DNA of 20,610 nucleotides, taken from contig MEQV01000252.1 of NCBI GenBank assembly GCA_001770355.1, positions 3,688 to 24,297 on the forward strand. The letters run 5' to 3'. Made by a program: the position numbers and the translations under genes. Every line of letters starts with the position of its first letter. Within the stretch, counting starts at the first letter, position 1. Shown here one piece after another: positions 1 to 6,387 of the stretch. Origin of the DNA: Betaproteobacteria bacterium RIFCSPLOWO2_02_FULL_62_17 (GTDB lineage: Bacteria > Pseudomonadota > Gammaproteobacteria > Burkholderiales > SG8-39). The notes under the pieces are model-generated. The model ran no database searches and had not been told where the DNA came from. It saw only the letters and a list, made by a program, of their open reading frames with translations.

Positions 1-445
1 TGCAGGCGGGATACACCACGCAGCCGACCACGCGGGCAACCGGAACGCTGCGTTCGAGCACGCCTTGCGGATCCACCGAAACCAGGCGGTGCCCCGACAG
101 GAGTCCGGGGCTGTCGAGAAAGAACCACCAGGGCATGCCGTTCAGCGCCGGCACCACGGCGGTATCCGTGCCGATCAGCGGCCCGATCACCTGCGCGGCG
201 CGCGGCAAGGCAGGCGCCTTGACGCACAGGATGACCAGGTCGTGCACGCCGAGTTCCTCGACCGATGCCGAGGCACGAACCGGCCGCGCGATGTGGCGGC
301 CTTCGCTCTCAAGGCGTACGCCGTGTCTTGCGACCGCCGCGAGCGCGTCGCCGCGCGCCAGCATTCCTACGTCACATCCGGCCTCGGCAAGGCGCGCCGC
401 AAAGAAGCAGCCGATGGCGCCGGCTCCAACGATGGCGATCTTCAT
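1..445 (-). CDS. Ketopantoate reductase (PanE/ApbA) family protein, partial
   Basis: Cut by the window edge: 148 N-terminal codons are visible of a family that is usually about 300 residues. The protein opens with a Rossmann NAD(P)-binding motif, MKIAIVGAGAIGCFFAARL (GxGxxG at residues 7-12). It also keeps the conserved Lys after the second beta-alpha unit (VILCVKAP) and the Asn of the family motif (PALNGMPWW), which contact cofactor and substrate in PanE. Family members reduce 2-oxo acids such as 2-dehydropantoate with NADPH in the cytosol. As the last visible gene of a catabolic operon, this copy may act on a pathway 2-oxo or 3-oxo acid rather than in pantothenate synthesis (inference). The ATG at 445 has a strong GAGGAAGG ribosome site and lies 18 bp after the enoyl-CoA hydratase stop. 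Confidence 0.9.
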   Translation of the reverse strand, partial: MKIAIVGAGAIGCFFAARLAEAGCDVGMLARGDALAAVARHGVRLESEGRHIARPVRASASVEELGVHDLVILCVKAPALPRAAQVIGPLIGTDTAVVPALNGMPWWFFLDSPGLLSGHRLVSVDPQGVLERSVPVARVVGCVVYPAC

Positions 446-463
446 ATCGAATATCCTTCCTCT

Positions 464-1231
464 TCATTGACCGCGGAAAACGGGCTTGCGCTTTTCCAGG
501 AACGCATGCATGCCTTCCTTCTGATCCTTGGTATCGAAAAGCAGCTGGAACGCCTTGCGCTCGAGGGCAAGGGCGCCTTCCAGCGGCAGGTTCTGCCCAG
601 CCTGCACCACCTCCTTGACGGCGCGCACCGCGAGGGGGGGCATCGAGGCAATGGTTTGCGCCAGATCGAGCGCGCGCTCGAGGGCCGTGCCGTCAGTGAC
701 CACTTCGGACACCATGCCGAGCTGAAAAGCCTCGGGCGCCGCAACCGCTTCGCCGGTGAGGATCAGCTTCATCGCACGATAAGGCCCCATGATCCGCGGA
801 AGCTTCTGGGTCCCCCCGGCGCCGGGCATGATGCCGACTCTGATTTCCGGCTGTCCGAAGCGTGCCGAGGTGCCCGCGACGATGAGGTCGCAGCAAAGCG
901 CGAGTTCGCATCCGCCGCCCAGGGCGTAGCCTTCGACTGCGGCGATCACCGGCTTCGCGCATTGCCGCAGGGCGCTGAACACACGCCCGGTCTTGAGCCG
1001 CGTGTGGTCCTCCGGCGTCATGTCGACCATTTCGGCGAGGTCCGTGCCGGCGACGAAATAGCCCCCGGATCCGGTGAGCACGATCACGCGCACCGTATCG
1101 TCCCCAGCGAGCGCCTCCACCTCGTCCGCGAGCCTGCCTTTCACTTCGAGGTTCAGCGCATTGCGCCGCTCGGGTCGCTCGATGGAAAGCACGGCAATGC
1201 CTTCGTGATCCCGGTTGCATCGAACGCTCAT
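464..1231 (-). CDS. Enoyl-CoA hydratase/isomerase (crotonase) family protein
   Basis: A complete crotonase of 255 residues, the usual length. It has the substrate motif RPERRNALN (19-27) and the first oxyanion-hole segment GYFVAGTDLAEM (57-68). The second oxyanion segment is GYALGGGCELAL (101-112). Both hydratase glutamates are present with the canonical spacing: E109 (GGGCE) and E129 (FGQPE), followed by PGAGGTQKLPR. This supports true syn-hydration of a trans-2-enoyl-CoA rather than only isomerase or hydrolase activity. The enzyme is cytosolic, and with the CoA-transferase upstream in the operon it probably hydrates a CoA-activated unsaturated acid (inference). The ATG at 1231 has a GGAGG ribosome site seven bases upstream. 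It follows the collapsed amidohydrolase relic and precedes the PanE-like gene by 18 bp. Confidence 0.92.
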   Translation of the reverse strand: MSVRCNRDHEGIAVLSIERPERRNALNLEVKGRLADEVEALAGDDTVRVIVLTGSGGYFVAGTDLAEMVDMTPEDHTRLKTGRVFSALRQCAKPVIAAVEGYALGGGCELALCCDLIVAGTSARFGQPEIRVGIMPGAGGTQKLPRIMGPYRAMKLILTGEAVAAPEAFQLGMVSEVVTDGTALERALDLAQTIASMPPLAVRAVKEVVQAGQNLPLEGALALERKAFQLLFDTKDQKEGMHAFLEKRKPVFRGQ

Positions 1232-1245
1232 GAGAAGGCCTCCGG

Positions 1246-1368
1246 CTATATAGATGGAAATCCGAACAGCACCGCCGGATTGTCGGCATGGCAGTCGGTG
1301 GCTCCGCTAAGCTGCCGCCGCGGCGCCACCGACGGCATGCGCGGCGCAACGGTGTCGAAAGCCGTCAC
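1246..1368 (-). pseudogene. Collapsed amidohydrolase (LigI-like) relic: N- and C-terminal ends joined, middle missing
   Basis: A 40-codon open frame starts with GTG at 1368 and overlaps the stop of the gene before it (GTGA), the same coupling used elsewhere in this operon. Residues 14-28 read APRRQLSGATDCHA, resembling the start of 2-pyrone-4,6-dicarboxylate-lactonase-like amidohydrolases, where the first metal-binding DCHxH motif follows a Pro/Arg-rich leader. The frame then passes directly into DNPAVLFGFPSI and a stop. This resembles the C-terminus of the same family (DNPARLYGF type). About 240-270 central residues would be missing, with the reading frame kept. The catalytic barrel is absent, so no enzyme activity is possible. 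It could still be translated as a 40-residue peptide. The assignment rests on short motifs recognised by eye. Confidence 0.6.
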
Positions 1369-1958
1369 TTCGAGCGCCCGGGAGCGAGCTTCGACAGCCC
1401 TTCGCCCAACGATTCGAGCGGCGGCTCGCGACCTTCGGGCAGGGGAATCTGGTGCGCGTTCAGCGTCATCGACACCATGGTGTAGTAGCCGATAAGCGCC
1501 GTGAGCTCAACGACGCCGAGCGGCTGCCATCTTTCGGCCACGCGGCGGTAGAGCGGTTCGGATACCTGGCCGCGCTGCTGGATCTCGCGCGCATACTCGT
1601 AGACGTCCGCCTCGTCGGGATCCTCGAAGGCAGGCGCTTCACCCCGGTGGATGGCCGCAATGACGGACTCGGCAAGTCCTGCATTGCGCGCTGCTTCCGC
1701 GTGGATCAGCCACTCGAGCTGGCTATTCCAGCGCCTCGCGGTGACGATGATCGCAAGCTCGCGCAATCGCGCCGGAACGCTCATGTTGAAGCGCAGGTAC
1801 TCGCCAAGGCGCTGCCAGCGCTCGGCGAGCTCGGGGCTGTGCAGCGCGGCGCGCAGCGGGCCGACTACCACGCCTCTTGGACCGGCGACCACCGCGTCGT
1901 AGACGCGACGCTGCTCCGGTGTCATGGTGTCCGGGGAAGGAAAGGGAATTCGGGCCAA
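1365..1958 (-). CDS. Carboxymuconolactone decarboxylase (CMD/AhpD-like) family protein
   Basis: A 197-residue, mostly helical protein. The CMD-domain core is at 62-95: RELAIIVTARRWNSQLEW then HAEAARNAGL, with E82, W83 and H86 in the conserved ExxxH arrangement. There is no CxxC, so it is not an AhpD-type peroxidase partner and is closer to the gamma-carboxymuconolactone decarboxylase branch. Proteins of this length are common in aromatic and dicarboxylate clusters, often without known activity. A decarboxylase or lactone-processing role is possible but not shown. It begins with TTG at 1958, supported by an AGGAG site six bases upstream and 18 bp after the CoA-transferase stop. Its stop overlaps the GTG of the amidohydrolase relic by four bases. 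Confidence 0.85.
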   Translation of the reverse strand: MARIPFPSPDTMTPEQRRVYDAVVAGPRGVVVGPLRAALHSPELAERWQRLGEYLRFNMSVPARLRELAIIVTARRWNSQLEWLIHAEAARNAGLAESVIAAIHRGEAPAFEDPDEADVYEYAREIQQRGQVSEPLYRRVAERWQPLGVVELTALIGYYTMVSMTLNAHQIPLPEGREPPLESLGEGLSKLAPGRSK

Positions 1959-1964
1959 GCGGGA

Positions 1965-1969
1965 CTCCT
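1965..1969 (-). promoter_or_regulatory. Ribosome binding site deciding a TTG start
   Basis: AGGAG on the minus strand lies six bases before TTG at 1958. No ATG or GTG lies at a suitable distance, and the family N-terminus (ARIPFPSPDTMTPEQ) begins right after this TTG. This supports the unusual start codon. Confidence 0.7.
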
Positions 1970-1976
1970 AAAAAGT

Positions 1977-3209
1977 TCAGATAACGCCTTGCGCGGCGAG
2001 CGTCTCGATCTGCACGGCATTCAGGCCGATCTCGCGCAGAACCTCCCGGGTGTGCTGCCCTAACATGGGCGGCGCGCGATCGAAGGCGAGAGGCGCCTTG
2101 GTGAATTTCATCGGGCTCGCGACCTGCGGGACGCTTCCCGCGGCCGGGTGCGGTATGCGGACGGACATTTCGCGGTACTTTACCTGCTCGTCCTCGAAAA
2201 CTTCGGGGATGGTATTGATGGGGCCGCACGGGACGCCTGCCGCATTGAAAAGCTCCGACCACAGCCGCGACTCGCGGGTCGCGAGCAACTCTCCGATCAT
2301 CGGCAGCAGCACCGCCTGGTTTGTCACGCGGCCGGCATTGGTCCTGAAGCGCTCCTCCGCTGCCCATTCCGGCCGGCCGACCGCCTCGCAGAATTTGACG
2401 AACTGCGAGTCGTTGCCGACGACGAGCGCAATGTGTCCGTCGAGGGTCGCGAACACGTCCTGCGGCTGGATGTTCGGATGTTTGTTGCCCGCGCGTCGCG
2501 GCGCCTTCCCCGATATCAGGAAATTCATCGCCTGGTTGGCGAGCATGGATACACCGACGTCGAGCATGCCGATGTCGATGTATTCGCCCGTTCCGGTCTG
2601 GTCGCGGCGCGAAAGCCCGGCGAGCACCGCAACGGCGGCGTACATGCCGGTCATGAGGTCGACGATCGGCACGCCTACCTTCTGCGGCCCGGCGCCGGGC
2701 AGGCCGTCCCGCTCGCCAGTGACGCTCATCAGACCGCATGCCGCCTGGATCATGAAGTCGTACGCGGCATGGTCGTGCTTCGGGCCGTTCTGGCCGAAGC
2801 CGGTGACCGAGCAGTACACGAGCCGCGGGTTCACACTGTTCATGTCCTCATAGCCCAGGCCGAACTTGGCGAGCGTTCCGACCTTATAGTTCTCGAGCAG
2901 CACGTCGGCGCGCGCCGCGAGCCGGCGCACCAGATCCTGCCCCTCGCGCTTGCTCAGATCGAGAGTGATGGAGCGTTTGCCCCGGTTCACCGCCAGGAAA
3001 TAGCCCGCATCGCCGGTGGCCTCGCCCGATGTGTCCTTGAGGAACGGCGGGCCCCAAGCGCGCGTGTCATCGCCGGCTCCGGGGCGCTCGACCTTCACCA
3101 CGTCCGCCCCCAAGTCCGCCAGTACCTGCCCCGCCCAGGGGCCGGCCAGGATGCGGCTCAGGTCCAGAACCCGGACATGCGAAAGCGGTCCGCCGCGGTT
3201 TCCGCTCAT
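1977..3209 (-). CDS. CaiB/BaiF family CoA-transferase (class III)
   Basis: A complete class III CoA-transferase of 410 residues. The N-terminus carries VRVLDLSRILAGPWAGQVL (12-30), then DLGADVVKVERPGAGDDTR. A central block VNRGKRSITLDLSK (74-87) is followed by DVLLENYKVGTLAKFGLGY and the catalytic-Asp region GVPIVDLMTGMYA (179-191), where D184 matches the Asp that forms the acyl anhydride and thioester intermediates in this family. These enzymes move CoA from succinyl-CoA or another CoA ester to a carboxylic acid in the cytosol. Here it most likely activates the pathway substrate for the downstream hydratase and thiolase (inference); the acid cannot be read from sequence. It overlaps the GST-like gene by four bases (ATGA), indicating translational coupling. 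Confidence 0.93.
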   Translation of the reverse strand: MSGNRGGPLSHVRVLDLSRILAGPWAGQVLADLGADVVKVERPGAGDDTRAWGPPFLKDTSGEATGDAGYFLAVNRGKRSITLDLSKREGQDLVRRLAARADVLLENYKVGTLAKFGLGYEDMNSVNPRLVYCSVTGFGQNGPKHDHAAYDFMIQAACGLMSVTGERDGLPGAGPQKVGVPIVDLMTGMYAAVAVLAGLSRRDQTGTGEYIDIGMLDVGVSMLANQAMNFLISGKAPRRAGNKHPNIQPQDVFATLDGHIALVVGNDSQFVKFCEAVGRPEWAAEERFRTNAGRVTNQAVLLPMIGELLATRESRLWSELFNAAGVPCGPINTIPEVFEDEQVKYREMSVRIPHPAAGSVPQVASPMKFTKAPLAFDRAPPMLGQHTREVLREIGLNAVQIETLAAQGVI

Positions 3210-3823
3210 TCGGCCTCCAGGTTCGGGCGGGTCGCCAGCACCGAGGGCCGCGCGTCGAATCCCGCGTGCCAGGCGGCAAGCTTCGAATGGCCTTTGCGCC
3301 AGTCGAGATCGGGGAAACGGAAGTCGATGTAGGAAAGCGCGCCGCCGAGCGCGATGTGCCCGATGTCGAAGCCACGCGCCAGATCCGGCGCCTCGGCTTC
3401 GAGCGCGGCGAGGGAACGATTCATCTTCAGCGCGAACCCGTCCAGCCAGGACTTGGTCTGCCGCTCGGGCGGCTTGGTGCGCTCATTGCGCCACAGAACC
3501 AGCAGGTCCATCAGCCCGTCGCCGAGTGCCTGACGGCGAAGCGCAGTCCACTTTTCCGGCCCGGATTGCGGGAAGAGGCGCCTGCCGCCGTGCAGGTTAT
3601 CGAGGTATTCGCAGATCACCGGTGAATCGTAAAGGATGGTTCCGTCCTCCAGAACCAGCGTCGGAATCTTCCCGAGTGGATTGTCGTCCATGAGCGGGAT
3701 GTTCGGATCCGACATGGCAACCACGGTTCTGAGGAGTGTCAGGCGCTGCGCGAGTCCGGCCTCGTGGACGAGCACCATGACCTTGCGCACGAAGGGTGAG
3801 CGCGGAGACCAGTGAAGTTTCAT
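3206..3823 (-). CDS. Glutathione S-transferase family protein
   Basis: A 205-residue protein with an N-terminal thioredoxin-like GST domain. It opens MKLHWSPRSPFVRKVMV, with Ser6/Ser9 where GSTs carry the thiolate-stabilising residue. The cis-proline segment NPLGKIPTLVLEDG and the glutathione gamma-Glu-binding turn LYDSPVICEYL follow. The C-terminal all-helical domain contains the usual FDIGHIALGGALSYIDFRF segment. It may detoxify an electrophilic intermediate or perform a glutathione-dependent isomerisation, as maleylacetoacetate or maleylpyruvate isomerases do (inference). The open frame continues far upstream without a stop, but the family start is the ATG at 3823. That ATG overlaps the GntR stop by four bases (ATGA). 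The downstream end overlaps the CoA-transferase start in the same way. Confidence 0.9.
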   Translation of the reverse strand: MKLHWSPRSPFVRKVMVLVHEAGLAQRLTLLRTVVAMSDPNIPLMDDNPLGKIPTLVLEDGTILYDSPVICEYLDNLHGGRRLFPQSGPEKWTALRRQALGDGLMDLLVLWRNERTKPPERQTKSWLDGFALKMNRSLAALEAEAPDLARGFDIGHIALGGALSYIDFRFPDLDWRKGHSKLAAWHAGFDARPSVLATRPNLEAE

Positions 3824-4593
3824 GTGAGCTTGATGTCCAGGCGCACGACGTCGCCGCGGTAGATCCCCTCGCCCACGAAGATGATGCAGCCTTTTTCGTC
3901 GGCGACGGATCGGTGCACGTAGGCGACCGGTGCATTGATGGGAATCTGCAGGAGCCTCGCCGGCTCCATGTCGGCGGTGCCGATGGTGAGGGTCTGGCGC
4001 GCGTCCGCGATCGTGAGACGGCGGATATCTTTCAGCATGCGAAGCGACGTTTTGCTGGAAAGCGACGCAGCGGGAATGCGCCCGGCGAGGCGCTCGTCGA
4101 TATAGACCTCGCCCAGGTGATACGGTCGGCCGCCGCGCCAGTGCAGGCGGCGCCAGTGCCGGTACGCCGGCGCCGGCGTGCCGATGGGATGAAACAGCGC
4201 CTTCGGCTGGACGCCTCGCTCGGTGGAGAGGACTTCCATGGTCGCGCCCTCCGGAGACATGAGCAGGCCCGACCAGTCGGTTTTCACCTCGCACCAGAGT
4301 TCTTCGCCCGGCGCTCGTGTAACGAAGGTTCCCTTGGCGCGGTAGCGCGCGATCAGGTTCTCTTCGGCCAGGATGTCGAGCGCCTGGCGCACTGTCGCGC
4401 GCGCGACCCCGCATGCGGCCGCAAGATTGTCCACGGTGGGCACCTGCTTGCCGAGGGGCCAGTGCCCGGACTCGATGCGGCGACGGAACAGCGTCGCGAG
4501 CTGCAGGTAGCGCGGCATGCGGCTGCCGTCGAAAGCGGAAGGGGCGCTTGCCGGGCGCGCGGCGGGCTCAAGGACCGGTTCGGCGGACGACAT
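3820..4593 (-). CDS. GntR family transcriptional regulator with UTRA domain (HutC type)
   Basis: The protein has 257 residues from ATG 4593. The N-terminal winged helix (27-94) shows the family pattern: PRYLQLATLFRRRIESGHW, a QVPTVDNLAAACGVARATVRQ recognition region, and AEENLIARYRAKGTFV. The UTRA ligand-binding domain (about 110-250) includes RPYHLGEVYIDERLAGRIP and the closing YRGDVVRLDIKL. HutC-type regulators bind a small effector, usually a pathway substrate or intermediate, in this domain and then leave their operators. It is the first gene of the minus-strand operon and probably regulates itself, its operon and the divergent fumarase-like genes. The frame is open back to 4701, but that start lies inside the divergent fumarase-like gene and upstream of the predicted promoter, so ATG 4593 is preferred. 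The region before 4593 shows only a weak ribosome site. Confidence 0.92.
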   Translation of the reverse strand: MSSAEPVLEPAARPASAPSAFDGSRMPRYLQLATLFRRRIESGHWPLGKQVPTVDNLAAACGVARATVRQALDILAEENLIARYRAKGTFVTRAPGEELWCEVKTDWSGLLMSPEGATMEVLSTERGVQPKALFHPIGTPAPAYRHWRRLHWRGGRPYHLGEVYIDERLAGRIPAASLSSKTSLRMLKDIRRLTIADARQTLTIGTADMEPARLLQIPINAPVAYVHRSVADEKGCIIFVGEGIYRGDVVRLDIKLT

Positions 4594-4612
4594 CAAAGGA
4601 CGACATCCAAAA

Positions 4613-4622
4613 GGATAGACTA
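4613..4622. promoter_or_regulatory. Candidate GntR/HutC-type operator
   Basis: GGATAGACTA contains an ATAGAC core and overlaps the 9-bp palindrome ATAGACTAT (4615-4623). HutC/YvoA-like regulators are known to bind GTATAGAC-like sites, and this matches at eight of ten positions to GTATAGACAA. It sits at the expected transcription start of the minus-strand operon and abuts the -35 of the plus-strand promoter, so one bound dimer could block both. Only one copy is seen. Confidence 0.5.
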
Positions 4623-4651
4623 TTGACATATTAGCAGCCGGGGTGTAGCGT
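4623..4651 (+). promoter_or_regulatory. Possible sigma-70 promoter for the fumarase-like genes
   Basis: A perfect TTGACA -35 (4623-4628) is followed, after 17 bases, by TAGCGT (4646-4651). The latter matches the TATAAT consensus at only three positions. The first codon of the downstream gene is 40 bases further on. The -35 is strong and the -10 poor, so an activator or a different -10 may be involved. Confidence 0.4.
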
Positions 4652-4656
4652 GTCCA
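4628..4656 (-). promoter_or_regulatory. Sigma-70-like promoter for the GntR operon
   Basis: On the minus strand TGGACA (4656-4651) and TAATAT (4633-4628) are separated by exactly 17 bases, matching TTGACA at five of six and TATAAT at four of six positions. Transcription would start near 4621, inside the candidate operator. It interleaves with the plus-strand promoter elements, so the two promoters should interfere. Confidence 0.55.
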
Positions 4657-4690
4657 GCGTTTCCTCATTGCCGGTTCCTCAGTCGATCCC

Positions 4691-5563
4691 ATGGCCGTCA
4701 CCTACGACCTGATGAAGCGCGTCACGGCGCAGCTCTACGAGTGGTCCCTGAAGAAGATTCCGGAGGACACCAAGGTGGCGCTCGCGCAGGCCGAGCTCGC
4801 GGAAACGAATCCCGTCGGCAGGAAGACGCTCACCTACATGATCAAGAGCGCCTCCACCGCGGAGCGGGAGAACCGCTTCGTTTGCTCCGATTCGGGTATC
4901 CCGGTTTATTTCGTGAAGATCGGCACCCGCGTGCGCTTCGAGGGCGACATCAAGCGCGCCATCACCGACGGATTCGCCGATCTTTGCGGAACTATCGATC
5001 CCCCGCTTCTAGAGCATGTCACCAATCCGCTCACGCTTGAGCGCGGGCACAAGGGCAAGGACATGCCCATCGTGACCTGGGACCTGCTCGCCGGCGAGGA
5101 GGACTACGTGGAGATCACCTGCTCGCCCAAGGCGCTCGGTTCGGGCCGCTGGGCTGCGCTGCAGATTTTCAGCTTCCCATCGCTCGATACCATCGAAAAA
5201 TACATCATGGATTGCGTGATCCCGGCCGGGTCGCAGGCCTGCCCGCCGCTGGTGGTTGGCGTCGGCATCGGCGGGACGTTCGACTACGCGGCGAAGATCG
5301 CCAAGGAAGCGATGCTCCGGCCATTCGGGCAGAGGAATCCCGAACCCATCCTTGAAGAGATGGAAGAACGCCTTCTGAAGGCGATCAATGCCACGGGCTT
5401 CGGCCCCATGGGCACCGGCGGCGTAACCACGGCGATGGCGGTGCATGTCAACTATGCGGCGGGGCACGGCTTCACGCCGGTCGCCGTGACCTTCAACTGC
5501 TGGATCAACCGCCGCACGCGCGCCCGGATCTACGACGACGGGCGCGTGGAGCGCATCGAATAG
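4691..5563 (+). CDS. Class I fumarase / tartrate dehydratase alpha subunit (Fe-S hydro-lyase)
   Basis: A 290-residue protein matching the alpha domain of class I Fe-S hydro-lyases (TtdA type; N-terminal domain of FumA). The three cysteines expected to bind the [4Fe-4S] cluster are at C65 (FVCSDSGIPVYF), C184 (GSQACPPLVVGVGIGG) and C270 (VTFNCW). The acid catalyst Asp of the C-x-D-x-G motif is kept as D67, though CQDTG has become CSDSG. The PMGTGGVTTAMAVHV segment (239-253) is typical. Together with the next gene it would form an oxygen-sensitive cytosolic dehydratase that adds or removes water on a dicarboxylate. Known substrates in the family include fumarate/malate, tartrate and mesaconate, and the sequence does not decide between them. 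The start follows the divergent control region, and the beta subunit starts 12 bp after the stop. Confidence 0.92.
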   Translation: MAVTYDLMKRVTAQLYEWSLKKIPEDTKVALAQAELAETNPVGRKTLTYMIKSASTAERENRFVCSDSGIPVYFVKIGTRVRFEGDIKRAITDGFADLCGTIDPPLLEHVTNPLTLERGHKGKDMPIVTWDLLAGEEDYVEITCSPKALGSGRWAALQIFSFPSLDTIEKYIMDCVIPAGSQACPPLVVGVGIGGTFDYAAKIAKEAMLRPFGQRNPEPILEEMEERLLKAINATGFGPMGTGGVTTAMAVHVNYAAGHGFTPVAVTFNCWINRRTRARIYDDGRVERIE

Positions 5564-5566
5564 GGC

Positions 5567-5570
5567 GAGG
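5567..5570 (+). promoter_or_regulatory. Ribosome binding site supporting a TTG start
   Basis: GAGG lies five bases before TTG 5576 in the 12-bp gap between the two dehydratase subunit genes. No ATG or GTG start is available nearby in this frame, and the family N-terminus begins just after the TTG. Confidence 0.6.
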
Positions 5571-5575
5571 ACGCC

Positions 5576-6211
5576 TTGAACAAGACTCATCATCTGAAAC
5601 TTCCCGTTAGCGAACGCGATGTGCGGGCCCTCACCGTGGGCGACACGGTGTATCTGCACGGCGAAATCGTCATGGCCGCCGGGCTGCTGACCCACCAGCG
5701 CATCATCGAATATCTGGAGGCCGGCAAGCCGCTGCCCGTGGACCTGAAAGGCGGGGCGATGCTGCACATCGCCGGTTACAGCCGCGAGGTGGACGGCCGA
5801 TGCGAAGTGCTCTACATCAATCCGACCACCAGCACCCGCTTCAACGATTACATGCCCAGGATCATCACCGGACTGGGTCTGCGGCTGACGGGCGGGAAGG
5901 GCGGCCTGGATGCGAGAAGCGTGCAGGCGATGAGAGAGGCAGGCTGCGCCTATCTCTCCTTCCTCGGTGGCGGCAGCACCCTGCTCACCAAATCGCTGAA
6001 GGAAGTGATTTCGGTCAACTGGACCGACCTGATCTTTCACTACCGCCTGGTGAAGGTTCGCGTCGAGGAACTCGGACCCGCAACCGTCGGCATAGACGCG
6101 CACGGCGGCAGCTTGTACGAATCGATAACTCGCGACGCCCAGGCGCGAGTTCCCGACATCCTGGCCGGCCTGGGCCCGCGCCGGTCCACGGCTTCACACT
6201 CCAAGGGGTAA
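5576..6211 (+). CDS. Class I fumarase / tartrate dehydratase beta subunit, variant active site
   Basis: A 211-residue swivel-type beta subunit (TtdB type; C-terminal domain of FumA). Recognisable segments are VGDTVYLHGEIV (21-32), NPTTSTRFNDYMPRI (82-96), GGKGGLDA (106-113), GCAYLSFLGGGSTLLT and the C-terminal VGIDAHGGSLYES. The Thr and Arg of the PTTSxR motif and the Lys of GKGG, which line the substrate pocket in class I fumarases, are present. The usual Gly-Arg-Asp-x-x-His segment after the GEIV strand is replaced by MAAGLLTHQR (33-42), one residue longer and lacking the Arg-Asp pair. Substrate specificity is therefore probably not that of housekeeping fumarase (inference). TTG is the start, and the gene is co-transcribed with the alpha subunit. 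Confidence 0.88.
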   Translation: MNKTHHLKLPVSERDVRALTVGDTVYLHGEIVMAAGLLTHQRIIEYLEAGKPLPVDLKGGAMLHIAGYSREVDGRCEVLYINPTTSTRFNDYMPRIITGLGLRLTGGKGGLDARSVQAMREAGCAYLSFLGGGSTLLTKSLKEVISVNWTDLIFHYRLVKVRVEELGPATVGIDAHGGSLYESITRDAQARVPDILAGLGPRRSTASHSKG

Positions 6212-6216
6212 GTAAA

Positions 6217-6367
6217 ATGCGTCGAGCTAGCGCGCTTGCAACCGCCCTCCTGTTAATCTGCGGCGCCGCCCGGGCCGTCCACGCCCGAAGAGTACCGCCT
6301 GTGGGTTCAGTCCGAGTCAGAAAAATGGGCCAAGGTCGTTCAGGCCGGCCATATCACCATCGAGTAG
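6217..6367 (+). pseudogene. Collapsed Bug/TctC receptor relic: signal peptide fused out of frame to the C-terminal tail
   Basis: An ATG at 6217 with a good AAGGGG ribosome site opens a clear signal peptide, MRRASALATALLLICGAARA. About 60 bases later, in the +1 frame from 6281, the sequence reads TPEEYRLWVQSESEKWAKVV and six to eight further residues to TAG at 6365. This is the usual C-terminal tail of tripartite tricarboxylate transporter receptors (xPEEFxxxxxxExxKWxKVVxxAxI). The roughly 270 residues between signal and tail are missing, and the two parts are in different frames. The scar lies around 6262-6280. The intact receptor follows directly, its ATG 21 bases after the relic stop. A single internal deletion in a once-intact receptor gene is the simplest reading. 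The remaining signal-peptide frame runs in frame into the next gene. Confidence 0.78.
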
Positions 6368-6387
6368 ACAAACAACGAGGAGCTTCC

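Noticed and set aside
1246..1253. TATATAG as a promoter -10 for the enoyl-CoA hydratase
   Set aside because: No -35 lies at a suitable distance, and the bases are explained as the end of the relic frame.
65..1495. Long plus-strand open frame antisense to the PanE-like and enoyl-CoA hydratase genes
   Set aside because: The opposite strand encodes well-recognised families. The translation here is Arg/His-rich and resembles no family, as expected for a GC-rich shadow.
3824..4414. Upstream extension of the GST-like frame
   Set aside because: It overlaps the GntR gene in another frame; the GST domain begins at the ATG at 3823.
4594..4701. Longer N-terminus for the GntR regulator
   Set aside because: The extra residues overlap the divergent gene and the predicted promoter and are not part of the family.
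5009..6103. Long minus-strand open frame across both fumarase-like genes
   Set aside because: It spans two real coupled genes on the other strand and has no recognisable domain.
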